A stretch of DNA of 64,000 nt from Kribbella soli (lineage in GTDB: Bacteria; Actinomycetota; Actinomycetes; Propionibacteriales; Kribbellaceae): NCBI RefSeq assembly GCF_004331345.1, contig NZ_SJJZ01000002.1, positions 806,001 to 870,000 of the forward strand, in the 5' to 3' direction. The position numbers were made by a program, and so were the translations under genes. Positions 49,004 through 58,297 of this stretch are shown here, one piece after another. The notes under the pieces were generated by a model. It worked only from the letters and a program-made list of their open reading frames with translations. It was not told the origin of the DNA and did not search any database. Within the stretch, counting starts at the first letter, position 1; each line of letters begins with the position of its first letter.

Positions 49004-49762
49004 CTACGGGTTGTTGGCTACGCCCTCGTCGATCTTGGGGCCGCGGGCGGCGGTGATGGCGGCGTAGCTGATGCTGGCGATTGCGGCGCCGACGATCGGG
49101 GCCACGATGAACAGCCAGACCTGGCCGAGCGCCGAGCCGCCGGCGAACCAGGCGACGCCGAGCGACCGCGCCGGGTTGACCGACGTGTTGGTGACCGGAA
49201 TGCCGACGAGGTGGATCAATGTGAGGGCGAGACCGATCGCGATCGGCGCGAAGCCCTTGGGCGCCCGGTCGTCGGTGGCGCCGAGGATCACGTACAGGAA
49301 GAAGGCTGTCAGCACGATCTCGACGATCGCGCAGGCCAGCAGCGAGTAGCCGCCCGGCGACCGGTCACCGTAACCGTTGCTGGCGAAACCACTGTCGACG
49401 GCGCTGAAACCGTCCTTGCCGCTGGCAACGGCCAGCAGGATCGCTCCGGCAGCCGTACCGGCGACGATCTGGGTGACGATGTACGTCGGCACCCATTTCC
49501 ACTCGATGCGCTTGGCAACCGCGAGGCCGATCGTCACGGCCGGGTTGAAGTGACCACCGGAGACGTGACCGACGGCGTACGCCATGGTCAGCACGGTCAG
49601 GCCGAAGGCCAGTGCCACACCGAGGTAGCCGATGCCGACAGAGACCTTGTCCGGGTCGAGCACGACACCGGCCAGGACGGCCGCACCGCAGCCACCGAAC
49701 ACGAGCCAAAAGGTTCCCAGAAACTCCGCACCGATCCGAGCCGCAGGACTTGGTGATTCCAC
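49004..49762 (-). CDS. aqpZ: aquaporin Z-like water channel
   Basis: A 252-residue six-helix membrane channel. Both NPA boxes are present (GGHFNPAVT and SVNPARS), with an Arg after the second box for the selectivity filter. [19 protein letters not shown] is helix 1 of AqpZ-type channels. The insertion [19 protein letters not shown] in the extracellular loop is as in AqpZ. The ATG at 49762 follows AAGGAGGCAGTCGTGG. Probably monocistronic. Confidence 0.93.
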   Translation of the reverse strand: MESPSPAARIGAEFLGTFWLVFGGCGAAVLAGVVLDPDKVSVGIGYLGVALAFGLTVLTMAYAVGHVSGGHFNPAVTIGLAVAKRIEWKWVPTYIVTQIVAGTAAGAILLAVASGKDGFSAVDSGFASNGYGDRSPGGYSLLACAIVEIVLTAFFLYVILGATDDRAPKGFAPIAIGLALTLIHLVGIPVTNTSVNPARSLGVAWFAGGSALGQVWLFIVAPIVGAAIASISYAAITAARGPKIDEGVANNP

Positions 49763-49922
49763 GACTGCCTCCTTGTTGACCCCCAGTGAGTTGAAACCCT
49801 CCTGTCACGGTAAGGCATCAACTCGTGACAATCGGTGAAATCCGCGAAGGAGACTTTCCGACCCTGGCAGATAGTTCAGATCTATTTGTCCAGATTTCGG
49901 CGATTAGAGCAGATGCATAGGG

Positions 49923-49951
49923 TTGACGCAGTACACCGGCCTCGACATACT
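49923..49951 (+). promoter_or_regulatory. candidate sigma-70 promoter for the GH29-like gene
   Basis: TTGACG (49923-49928), a 17-base spacer and CATACT (49946-49951) lie in the 366-base gap between aquaporin and the secreted glycosidase gene. It implies a leader of about 170 bases. The remainder of the gap, locally AT-rich around 49865-49920, holds no gene I can support. Confidence 0.5.
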
Positions 49952-50128
49952 CGACCCACCCCGAAGGCCCCCAGCGGTAGCGCTGCAGCGTGAGAACGGC
50001 CCGCGCACACGGGATTTTCGCCCAGCAATCGACTCCCCCACTACAGCCCGTGCGCGGCCGAAAAGCATCGGATGCATCGTGCCGGCAGACGGTCGCCGAC
50101 TGCCGCTGCCAGAGCAAGGAGCTCAACA

Positions 50129-53100
50129 GTGAGACGTACAAGAACCGCAGCGTTGGTGGCCATGGCGGCGATGCTCGCCGCCGCGGTCCTCTTCGGACCA
50201 CCCAGGACGTCGGCGTACGCGCAGCAGGTGGCGGGCAGCGCCCCGTTCATCAACTCCTGGCTGGTGTCCGGTCCGTTCGACTCGCCGGTGGCAGACAAGG
50301 CCTACGAGTGTGAGGCCGCGGAACCCGTGAACTCGGCCCCGCGGGCCTCGGCGATCACCGCCTCGTCCGCGACCCTCACAACGAATCCCCCGGCGTACCT
50401 GGTCGACGGGAGTACGACGCGCCAGTGGGTGACGGAGAACGACGCCGGCCCGTGGGTGCAGTTCGCCTGGAGCACTCCGATCTCGCTGAACGAGGTACGC
50501 ATCGCCCAGTGGGGCGACTCGCGCCACGTCAACAACTGGTACCACCTCACCTTCACGCTCGCGGACGGACGCTCCGTCGAGTCGGGCAAGGTGGACAGCG
50601 CGTCCGCCAGTCCCTCGACGCCGACGGTCTACTCCGCGGACCCCGGGCTGCGGGACGTGGTCGGGATGAAGATCGAGATCGACAAGGGGCGTACGCCGTA
50701 CCCGACGATCACCGGCCTGTCCGAGGTCGAGGTGTACGACCGGGCGGGGCCGGTCGACGGGAAGATCGAGATCACGCCGAAGCTCGGCGGTTCCCTCGGG
50801 TTCGGCGGCGAGAACCACGCCTGGGAGTACTTCGACGACCGCATCTACAACCGCAACTACGACGACTACCAGGACCTGTACGGGTACTACACGGTCAAGA
50901 AGGGCGTCGACACGCGGAACAAGTACGTCTACGCGAGCAGCTACGTCTACAGCCCGGAGGCCAAGGACGCGTACTTCGACGTCGGCGCGAGCGGGTCGTA
51001 CCGGATCTACGTGAACGACCGCTGCCTGACGCCGCCGAGTACCCCGGTCGAGGTGCAGAAGGATCTGACGAAACAGGCCGTACACCTGCGGCAGGGCTGG
51101 AACAAGCTGATGATCCAGATCAAGCACACCTACACCGAGGACCTGAACTCGAACGGTGTGCCGATCGGCAAGGATCAGAACGTTGCCTACCTCGGGTTCT
51201 ACGGCCGGGTGGCAGATCAGAACGGCAACACGGTGAGTGGGCTCGCGAACTCCGTGGCCGGACCGTCCACGTCACTGCAGGTCGTTTCCCAGGGGCTGTC
51301 CACCGGCGATCCGGTCAAAACTCCGCTGCCGAAGAACGTCATGCCGACCGGGTACAAAGAGTGGCCGTACGTCTGGAACAGGTCGACCGGTGCGGCGAAC
51401 CATGGCGTGGCAGCCTCGGCGTTCCAGTTCATGGCCGGCGGAGGCCAACCGGGCTATACCTGGAAGCTCGTCGGCGGCCGGCTGCCCAACGGCCTGGAGC
51501 TGAACGCAGACGGCACGATCGCGGACGGCCTCGTCAACGGGAAGCCCGACCTCGGTAGCGCCAAGGGCATCATCAGTCGCACCGCCGCAACCGGTGACTA
51601 CCAGTTCACCGTGCAGGTGACCGACAGCGCCGGCGCCACTGCGACGAAGACCTTCACGACGACGGTGAAGGAACGCCCGAACAAGTGGTTCGAGGAGGGC
51701 CGGGTCGGCGCCTTGACGCATGCCACGCCGACGTACAACTACTTCGTCGACCCCCACTACTCGGTCGACCTCTGGGCGGCGCGGGCCAAGCGCCAAGGGC
51801 ACTCACTCGTGTCGGTCGAGGCTCTGCAGCAGAACTACTTCTGGCCGTCCAAGTTCGCCGACCCGAAGCACATCAGGCAGCTCTACCTCCCCAAGGACAG
51901 CAACGGCCAGGTGGTCGACGGCCTGAAGCAGTACGAGCAGGCGGTGAAGCGCTACGGCATGAAGTTCGGGCTGTACTACGCGACCGAGGGAGGCGGCCTG
52001 CAGCACTACTCCACCGACGTTTTCGTGCAGAACGTCGAGGATCTCCTCGGTCGTTACGACCCGGCCTACCTGTACTTCGACGGCCCGCAGGCGATGCCCA
52101 ACGCGAACTACGACGTGATGTACAGCGCCGTGCGGGATCACAGCGAGGACATCATCATCGACTCGAACGCCTGGGGCGAGGAGTTCGGCGACCCGGACCT
52201 GAGGACCGGCGAAGCATCGGGCATCTATTCCAACGCCGGCGCGAACCACCTGGTGAAGCGCACACCGATGGAACCGTGGAAGATGATCCGCACCAAGAAC
52301 CAGCTGTCGCCGTACTACGGCCAGCGCGACGACTTCCGGCAGGTCACGCAGGAGATGATCATGAACGCCGGTCGCGGGTACGTCGACAACAACGACCAGT
52401 CGGTGATCGACAGCCGCGGGCCCAACTGGAACTCCCCCACCGAGATCGCCACCCGGTATCCCAAGGGCGTCCAGGAATTCATCGACGTACGGGAGCGGCT
52501 TGCCGATTGGTTCGCACCGGCCGGGCTGCCGGAGCGGCACGAGGCCACGACCGGTACGACGCCGTACTTCCTGGCCGGCTACGGGTATGGCGACGACGGG
52601 CGCGGCAACTACGAGAAGTTCGCCTTCCCGAACAGTACGACCGGTCCGCAGTGGGGGTACGCAACCGCGCGGGACAACGACATCTATCTTCACGTCCTCA
52701 AGGGACCGGACGGCAAGAAGGGCTTCGACGCGATCGCCGGACGGTCGCTGACCATCCGCCCGGTGAAGGATCGCGTGACGTCGGTGCGCTGGCTGAATCA
52801 GAATGTCCCGGTCACCTCGTTCAGCCAGACCGGCGACAGTCTGACCATCAACCTCGGCAACGTCGAGGAAGACCCGATCGACACGATCGTCAAGATCGAG
52901 ACCGACAACCCGACGCGGACGTACCGGCTGACCGATGTCGTTGCCACCGGCGAGCAACTGGCATCGAAAGCCCTGCGGATCAAGGCCGAGGGGTACATGA
53001 CGTTCCCAGCCCTCAAGGCGAGCCTTTCGTCGATCCGTTACCGCAGCGCGAACCCCGCGGTCGCGGTGGTCCAGCCTTCCGGAATCGTCACGCCGGTCTC

Positions 53101-53974
53101 GGACGGTACGACGACGATCACAGTCACGGCTACTCATGAAGGCGTCACCAAGTCGGACGCGCTGAAGGTCAGCGTCAAGCGCGGCGTCGTCTTTGTCGGC
53201 GAGGACCTGCTCGGCGCCTCGTTGCTGGTCGACGGGAAGGAGACGTACGGCGAGTTCGGCCTGAACGACGGGCTCCGGTACGAGCTTCAAGGCAGATCGG
53301 CCACAGGTGGTGCGATCGGGGTCGACGCGGCTCAAGTCACGTGGCACGGCGGCATCGTCGACCTGGCCGGCGGCGACAACTACACGCCCGTCGCCATCAA
53401 GGAGGTCGGCACCTTCACGTTCGAGCAGAACAAGATCGTCACACCTCAGGTCGATCGGTTGACCAGAGGAGTCGTCTGGGCCGACGTCACGCTGAACGGC
53501 AAGACCGTCACGACGAACCGGGTGTTCCTGGACCTCCAGCCGTACCGCAACCTCGCGAAGTCGGCGACCGTCACCGCAGGCAACAACCAAGAAGCGGTGC
53601 GGTATCTCTCCGACGGGAAGATCATCGACGCAACGCACTTCGACAATGCGAAATGGTCCGTTGCCGCGGGCACGCCGACCTGGGTCCAGTTCAAGCTGCC
53701 GGCAGTCTCCGAGCTGTCGAACCTGGAACTGACCTACAACACGCTCAACCAGAAGTACCTGAACACACCCAAGACGTTCACCATCCAAACCAGCGTCGAC
53801 GGCGTGAGCTGGAACGAGATCAGTACGGTCAACGGACCGACCGGCCAGGCCTATTTCGGTACCTACAACCAGTACCCGTTGAACGGGCAGGCTCAGTACG
53901 TCAGGTTGGCGTTCGACGGCGGGGCGAACGGCCCGGCGATCGACCTGCTGGAGGTCGCCGTCAACGGTAGATAG
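50129..53974 (+). CDS. secreted multidomain GH29-like (alpha-L-fucosidase-type) glycosidase
   Basis: A 1,281-residue exported enzyme. The GTG at 50129 follows AAGGAG at 50116; the start VRRTRTAALVAMAAMLAAAV is a signal peptide. Order by eye: an F5/8 C-like carbohydrate-binding region (about 50-170), a beta region, a putative Ig-type domain (about 430-510), a GH29-like barrel (about 520-830) with WFEEGRVGALTHATPTYN and DPAYLYFDGPQ (likely nucleophile Asp), then a BIG-2-like domain (SIRYRSANPAVAVVQPSG) and a C-terminal F5/8 C-like domain. GH29 enzymes remove alpha-L-fucose; the true sugar is not certain here because the barrel is divergent. Likely role: degrading plant or mucin-type polysaccharide outside the cell. 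Confidence 0.8.
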   Translation: MRRTRTAALVAMAAMLAAAVLFGPPRTSAYAQQVAGSAPFINSWLVSGPFDSPVADKAYECEAAEPVNSAPRASAITASSATLTTNPPAYLVDGSTTRQWVTENDAGPWVQFAWSTPISLNEVRIAQWGDSRHVNNWYHLTFTLADGRSVESGKVDSASASPSTPTVYSADPGLRDVVGMKIEIDKGRTPYPTITGLSEVEVYDRAGPVDGKIEITPKLGGSLGFGGENHAWEYFDDRIYNRNYDDYQDLYGYYTVKKGVDTRNKYVYASSYVYSPEAKDAYFDVGASGSYRIYVNDRCLTPPSTPVEVQKDLTKQAVHLRQGWNKLMIQIKHTYTEDLNSNGVPIGKDQNVAYLGFYGRVADQNGNTVSGLANSVAGPSTSLQVVSQGLSTGDPVKTPLPKNVMPTGYKEWPYVWNRSTGAANHGVAASAFQFMAGGGQPGYTWKLVGGRLPNGLELNADGTIADGLVNGKPDLGSAKGIISRTAATGDYQFTVQVTDSAGATATKTFTTTVKERPNKWFEEGRVGALTHATPTYNYFVDPHYSVDLWAARAKRQGHSLVSVEALQQNYFWPSKFADPKHIRQLYLPKDSNGQVVDGLKQYEQAVKRYGMKFGLYYATEGGGLQHYSTDVFVQNVEDLLGRYDPAYLYFDGPQAMPNANYDVMYSAVRDHSEDIIIDSNAWGEEFGDPDLRTGEASGIYSNAGANHLVKRTPMEPWKMIRTKNQLSPYYGQRDDFRQVTQEMIMNAGRGYVDNNDQSVIDSRGPNWNSPTEIATRYPKGVQEFIDVRERLADWFAPAGLPERHEATTGTTPYFLAGYGYGDDGRGNYEKFAFPNSTTGPQWGYATARDNDIYLHVLKGPDGKKGFDAIAGRSLTIRPVKDRVTSVRWLNQNVPVTSFSQTGDSLTINLGNVEEDPIDTIVKIETDNPTRTYRLTDVVATGEQLASKALRIKAEGYMTFPALKASLSSIRYRSANPAVAVVQPSGIVTPVSDGTTTITVTATHEGVTKSDALKVSVKRGVVFVGEDLLGASLLVDGKETYGEFGLNDGLRYELQGRSATGGAIGVDAAQVTWHGGIVDLAGGDNYTPVAIKEVGTFTFEQNKIVTPQVDRLTRGVVWADVTLNGKTVTTNRVFLDLQPYRNLAKSATVTAGNNQEAVRYLSDGKIIDATHFDNAKWSVAAGTPTWVQFKLPAVSELSNLELTYNTLNQKYLNTPKTFTIQTSVDGVSWNEISTVNGPTGQAYFGTYNQYPLNGQAQYVRLAFDGGANGPAIDLLEVAVNGR

Positions 53975-53979
53975 TGCGG

Positions 53980-54750
53980 TCAGGCGGTGCCGTCGATGGG
54001 AAAGAGACGGCCATGGATCTCCTGCTTGAACTGCTCGAGCGTCGTGTCGACGTGCTCGATCATCAGCGACACCGCCTGCTGCTCGTCGCCCGCGGCGATC
54101 GCCATCGCGATCGCCGCGTGCTGCTGCGCGGCCACAACAGTTGAACCACCCGCGACGCCCGCCAGCCCGATCACACTGATCTGCCGCTGGAGCCGCTGCA
54201 CGGATTCGACGCTCGCGGACAGGAACATGTTGGACGACGCGTCGCCGATCGCGCCGTGGAACTTCGCATCGGCACGGTTGAACGCCTCGAGATCCCCCGC
54301 CTGCGCGGCGTCCACGGTGAGCTGCGCAGCTTCACGCAGCGCCTTCACCTGCGCCGGAGTCGCTCGCTGCGCGGCCAACTGCGTCGTCGTGATCTCCACG
54401 AAGCGACGGAACTCGAAGATCTCCTCCACCTGGCGAAGATCGGTCGGCAGGAAGTGCGACAACGACTCCCGCCACAACGCCGCCTCCGGCTCGGCGACGT
54501 AGATCCCACGGCCCATCTGCACCGAGATCCGCCCGAGCGCGGACAGGATCTTGACCGCTTCCCGGACGATGGTCCGGGACATGCCGACCGCCTCCGCGAG
54601 ATCCTTCTCGGTCGGCAACCGGTCACCGGGTTCGAGACGGGCCCGGACGATGTACTCGAGGATCCGCTCCGCCGCGATCTCGTATCCGGGACGGTATCCG
54701 CCCTCCGCACTCGTCTGCGCGGGCGACAACCGCTCGGACCGATCCGGCAT
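53980..54750 (-). CDS. FadR-subfamily GntR regulator
   Basis: A 256-residue transcription factor. The winged helix is ILEYIVRARLEPGDRLPTEKDLAEAVGMSRTIVREAVKILSALG...MGRGIYV, followed by an all-helical FCD ligand domain (EFRRFVEITTTQLAAQRA, FHGAIGDASSN). The start at 54750 (MPDRSERLSP) follows GGGGACGAA. It precedes the ornithine-cyclodeaminase gene in the opposite order (convergent with the GH29 gene), so it may control either the catabolic block upstream or the glycosidase. Confidence 0.9.
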   Translation of the reverse strand: MPDRSERLSPAQTSAEGGYRPGYEIAAERILEYIVRARLEPGDRLPTEKDLAEAVGMSRTIVREAVKILSALGRISVQMGRGIYVAEPEAALWRESLSHFLPTDLRQVEEIFEFRRFVEITTTQLAAQRATPAQVKALREAAQLTVDAAQAGDLEAFNRADAKFHGAIGDASSNMFLSASVESVQRLQRQISVIGLAGVAGGSTVVAAQQHAAIAMAIAAGDEQQAVSLMIEHVDTTLEQFKQEIHGRLFPIDGTA

Positions 54751-54854
54751 TTCGTCCCCAATCTCCAGTGACACGCGAGATCCAAGATACTTCACACTCA
54801 TCTGGGCGCTCGCGCGCGCTCGCCAGCAAATCAACCAGACCGATCTGCGCCCAG

Positions 54855-55784
54855 TTACTGCGCGGCCTCGAGGGCGGCGGTGGCGGTTACTACGTCGCAC
54901 CAGGCTTCGCCGACGCTCTTGAACAGGCGGGGTGCGCCGGCGGTGATGTCGCCCTGGCCGGTGGCGAGTTCGTGGAGGTCGGCCGTGATCGCGTCGCCGT
55001 CGGGTACGCCGTCCGCGATGGCGAGGATGATGTCGCCGGCCTGGCCCAGCGCGGACACACGTGACTCGACCACGACGGTGGCGCGGCGGACGAGGTTCGT
55101 ATCGATCTCCCGGACCGCTGGTTCGTGCGACCCGACGGCGACCACGGTCGCTTCCGGCCGGAGCAGATCGGAGTCGAACAGTGGCACGGTCGCCGTCGTA
55201 CAGCATGCGACCAGGTCGACAGCGGCAACGTCGTCGGGGACCCCTGGCCGAGCTGGGAGGCCCTGTGCTTCCAGCGAACCCACGAGCGCCGCGATTGCCT
55301 CGGCCCGGCGGCCCACGACGACGACCTGGTCCAGCGGACGCACCGCGTTGATCGCCAGGGCATGGCTCAACGCCTGCGGCCCCGTCCCGAACACCAGCAA
55401 CGAGTTCGAGTCCGTGGTCGACAGCCGGCGTACGGCGAGCGCCGAGAGACTCGCCGTACGCCGCAACGTGAGCGACTCGGCGTCGATGACGGCGACCGGT
55501 CGCAGAGTCGGTCCGTCGAAAGCGATGTGGACGCCCTGGATCCGGGGCAGGCCGCGGGCCGCGTTGCCGGGACTGACCGAGACGACCTTCACGCCGGCCT
55601 GCGGCCCGACCTCGCCCGGCATCAGGATGAGCTGGCCACCCGACACCTCCACGAACGTCCGCGGCGGCGTGTTCCCCGGCGCGGCGCCGGAGATCAGCGC
55701 GTCATCGAGCGCGTCGATCGCCTGCGTCCAGCCGAGCGTGCGCTCGAGGGTCGCTCTGTCGATGAACCTGATGCTGTCCGGCAT
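54855..55784 (-). CDS. ornithine cyclodeaminase/mu-crystallin family protein
   Basis: A 309-residue NAD(P)-binding enzyme. The Rossmann loop is LLVFGTGPQALSHALAI; GVKVVSVSPGNAARGLP and VGSHEPAVREIDTNLVRR are family blocks. Members convert ornithine to proline or reduce cyclic imines such as pyrroline-2-carboxylate. Just upstream are a prolidase-like amidohydrolase, a PucR regulator and, divergently, proline dehydrogenase, so a proline-related substrate is likely. Confidence 0.87.
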   Translation of the reverse strand: MPDSIRFIDRATLERTLGWTQAIDALDDALISGAAPGNTPPRTFVEVSGGQLILMPGEVGPQAGVKVVSVSPGNAARGLPRIQGVHIAFDGPTLRPVAVIDAESLTLRRTASLSALAVRRLSTTDSNSLLVFGTGPQALSHALAINAVRPLDQVVVVGRRAEAIAALVGSLEAQGLPARPGVPDDVAAVDLVACCTTATVPLFDSDLLRPEATVVAVGSHEPAVREIDTNLVRRATVVVESRVSALGQAGDIILAIADGVPDGDAITADLHELATGQGDITAGAPRLFKSVGEAWCDVVTATAALEAAQ

Positions 55785-55791
55785 GGATCTC

Positions 55792-57009
55792 CTAAACGAC
55801 GCGTCCGCCCTGGATGACGATCCGTTGTGCGGCCGGATCCCAGAGGCATTCGGGCTGCTCCAACGGGTTGCCCGAGACTACGAGAAGGTCCGCGATCGCC
55901 CCGGGCCGGACCACGCCGAGGTCCTCGAGCCCGAGCAGGCGGGCGTTCACGGACGTCGCGCAGCGCAGTGTGCCGAGCATGCCGAGCACCTCGCTCTGCA
56001 GCCGCAACCCGTTGAGCTGCTCCTCCTCCAGCTCACCCATCAGGTCGGTGCCGAACCCAACCGGAACACCCGCGGCAACTGCCAGCTCGATCGCCTGCCG
56101 GCCGGCGTCGAGCACCTCCCGGTTCTTGGCCCGCGACACCGCAGCCATCCCGAGTTCCACTCCGCGCCGGTCCATCGCGTCGTACGCCGCCAACGTCGGA
56201 ATCAGGAACGCGCCGTACTCAGCCATCGCCGCAGCCGACGCACTGTCGAGGAGGTTGCCATGCTCGATCGACCGGACGCCGTTCCGCACGGAGTGCACGA
56301 TCGCTTCCGGCGAGTACGAATGCGCCGCGACGTAACTCCCCCGCCGGGCCGCCTCGGCCGTGACGGCCCGGATCTCGTCCTCGGAGTACTGCGGGATCCG
56401 GATCGGGTCCGTCAGTGAGACGACACCGCCCGACGTCATGATCTTGATCGCGTGCGCGCCCTGCCGGAAACGCTCGCGGACGGCGCGGCGCAGCGGGTCC
56501 ACCCCGTCGACGACCTCGGTCGTGTGACTGTGGCAAGGACAGGTGTCCCAGTGCGCCGGCCGCGCGTCGCCGTGCCCACCGGTCTGGCTCAGCGCAGGAC
56601 CGGTGAACAGGTACCGCGGCGCCTCCAGCCGGCCCTCGGCGATCGCTTTCGCCAGCCCGGCCTCACCACCGGCGACGTCGCGGATCGTCGTGAAGCCGCG
56701 CCGCAACGCGTTGCGCAACCGGCCGGCCGCGACGATCGCGATGTAGCTCAGCGGGCTCGCTTCGATGTCGACCATGTCCAGGCTGATGCCGTACGGATGA
56801 CAATGCGCGTCGATCAGCCCAGGCAGAACGGTGCCGCCCTCAGCGTCGACCACAACGGCGCCGTCGCCAAGGTCCGCGCTGTCCCCGACGGCGACGATCC
56901 GCCCGTCCCGGACAGCAACCGGCCCGTCTACGAGCTCCTCGCCGTCGAACACAGTCGCATTGGTCACGATGAGCGTGCCTTGCACGGACCTGCCGTCATT
57001 CACCAGCAC
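55792..57009 (-). CDS. amidohydrolase, prolidase/imidazolonepropionase-like
   Basis: A 405-residue metal-dependent hydrolase. Metal ligands are in PGLIDAHCHPYG (HxH), AIKIMTSGGV (bridging Lys), VAAHSYS, IEHGNLLD (His) and VGFGTDLMGE (Asp). The order fits the Xaa-Pro/Xaa-Arg dipeptidase group of COG1228. The GTG at 57009 follows AAGGAGGACGAC. It overlaps the PucR gene's 3' end by 14 bases. A peptidase that releases proline would fit the neighbours. Confidence 0.85.
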   Translation of the reverse strand: MLVNDGRSVQGTLIVTNATVFDGEELVDGPVAVRDGRIVAVGDSADLGDGAVVVDAEGGTVLPGLIDAHCHPYGISLDMVDIEASPLSYIAIVAAGRLRNALRRGFTTIRDVAGGEAGLAKAIAEGRLEAPRYLFTGPALSQTGGHGDARPAHWDTCPCHSHTTEVVDGVDPLRRAVRERFRQGAHAIKIMTSGGVVSLTDPIRIPQYSEDEIRAVTAEAARRGSYVAAHSYSPEAIVHSVRNGVRSIEHGNLLDSASAAAMAEYGAFLIPTLAAYDAMDRRGVELGMAAVSRAKNREVLDAGRQAIELAVAAGVPVGFGTDLMGELEEEQLNGLRLQSEVLGMLGTLRCATSVNARLLGLEDLGVVRPGAIADLLVVSGNPLEQPECLWDPAAQRIVIQGGRVV

Positions 57010-58180
57010 GTCGTCCTCCTTGAGATGGTTGTCCGGTCGGCAGGAGCAAGGGTGCCATCGTCAGCGCCAGGTGGAGGACGAGGCGGTCTTCGCCGCGGTG
57101 CAGGTCGAAGCCGGTGATGGTCTCAATTCGGCGGAGCCGGTAGTACGCCGTCTGGCGGTGGATGGCGAGCTCCGTTGCCAACTCCTGGATGTTGCCGGCC
57201 CGGTCCAGGAAGACCTGTGCCGTCCGGACCAGCTCACCGCCCTCATCGAGCAGCCGCTGCGCCCGCGGGTCTAGTACGGCGTCCACCAGGGCCGACCGCG
57301 GACCGCAGGAGATCAACCGGTGCACGCCGAGTTGCGACCAATGAGCGACCGCACCGAGACGCGGCACGGCGGCCAGGATCTTGGTGGCGCGACGGGCCTG
57401 TTCGTGGCTGGTCCGCGCGTGGGTCACACCCCGCTGCGGATCGCCGACTCCGACGAGCAGGCGGGCCGCGGCCTGGTCGCCGAGGCGCTGGGCATGCAAC
57501 TGCCGGAGCCGGTCGATCGCCTGGTCGATCAGGGACATCCGCTCGTTCCCGAGGTCGACCAGCAACGTCGTGAATCCCTCGCCCGAAGTGGCGAGCACAT
57601 GGCGTGGCAGCGACCAGAGATTGAGCGGCACGACCTCACGCGACGGCTGTTCGGCATGGACGACCACGACGTACGCCGTCCGCTGGACCAGCCCGCGGCT
57701 GTCGAGCTCTTCGACCGCCCGCGCCGAGACTGCGTCGTCAGGCGCAAGCAGGTTGGTGAGCAGCAGCGAGGCGTCGCGACTACCGCGGGCCCGTTGAGCG
57801 AGCAGGGCACCCGCGTCCCGCGCGATCGCGGCGGTCGCCTCAAGTTGCGCAGGCGTACCCAATCCGCCTTCGGGGTCGAGCAGCCAGAAGTAGCCGTAGG
57901 TCACGCCGTTCCACCGGACGGGCAGGCACAGCCGCGGCAGGATTCCGAGGCTCGGCTCGGCCGGCGTTCGGACGGCTCCGGCCGCGGTCGCGATGCCGAA
58001 CTGCTCGAACCAGCTCCGGACGTCGGACGTCGAACGCCGCCGCAGGATCGACCCGGCCCGGACCGCGTCGATCTCGTCCGGCTGCGTGTTGAAGGCGACC
58101 AGGTTGAAGTCGCGGTCCTCGAGCACGGCCGGCGTACCGAACGCGTCCGAGATCGCGCCAACCAGGTCATCGAGGTCCAT
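56996..58180 (-). CDS. PucR-family transcriptional regulator
   Basis: A 394-residue regulator with an N-terminal GAF-like sensory region (LVGAISDAFGTPAVLEDRDFNLVAFN) and the C-terminal helix-turn-helix of PucR/CdaR proteins (VFLDRAGNIQELATELAIHRQTAYYRLRRIETITGFDL). It is divergent from proline dehydrogenase. In actinomycetes PucR-type proteins next to putB respond to proline; that is the likely role. A 12-base motif, TGTATGACGATC, in the divergent gap recurs upstream of the AhpD-like genes. Confidence 0.9.
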   Translation of the reverse strand: MDLDDLVGAISDAFGTPAVLEDRDFNLVAFNTQPDEIDAVRAGSILRRRSTSDVRSWFEQFGIATAAGAVRTPAEPSLGILPRLCLPVRWNGVTYGYFWLLDPEGGLGTPAQLEATAAIARDAGALLAQRARGSRDASLLLTNLLAPDDAVSARAVEELDSRGLVQRTAYVVVVHAEQPSREVVPLNLWSLPRHVLATSGEGFTTLLVDLGNERMSLIDQAIDRLRQLHAQRLGDQAAARLLVGVGDPQRGVTHARTSHEQARRATKILAAVPRLGAVAHWSQLGVHRLISCGPRSALVDAVLDPRAQRLLDEGGELVRTAQVFLDRAGNIQELATELAIHRQTAYYRLRRIETITGFDLHRGEDRLVLHLALTMAPLLLPTGQPSQGGRRAGE

Positions 58181-58198
58181 AGGACCAGCTTAGACATT

Positions 58199-58210
58199 TG
58201 TATGACGATC
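58199..58210. promoter_or_regulatory. candidate PucR site in divergent pucR/putB gap
   Basis: TGTATGACGATC at 58199-58210. The exact 12-mer occurs again in reverse at 59257-59268, upstream of the gene at 59311. A match at the +2/+3 position (GC) extends the similarity. Function as an operator is inference. Confidence 0.5.
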
Positions 58211-58297
58211 TGCTCGACGGATCTGTCAGCTGGATAACGCCCACGAGGCGTACCGGTCCTTACAGTGCACTCACATCCTGACCAGGAGGAGTCCGCC

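Noticed and set aside
49818-50201. A 127-residue minus-strand frame in the aquaporin/GH29 gap
   Set aside because: It overlaps the signal-peptide region of the GH29-like gene, has no ribosome site and no recognisable domain.
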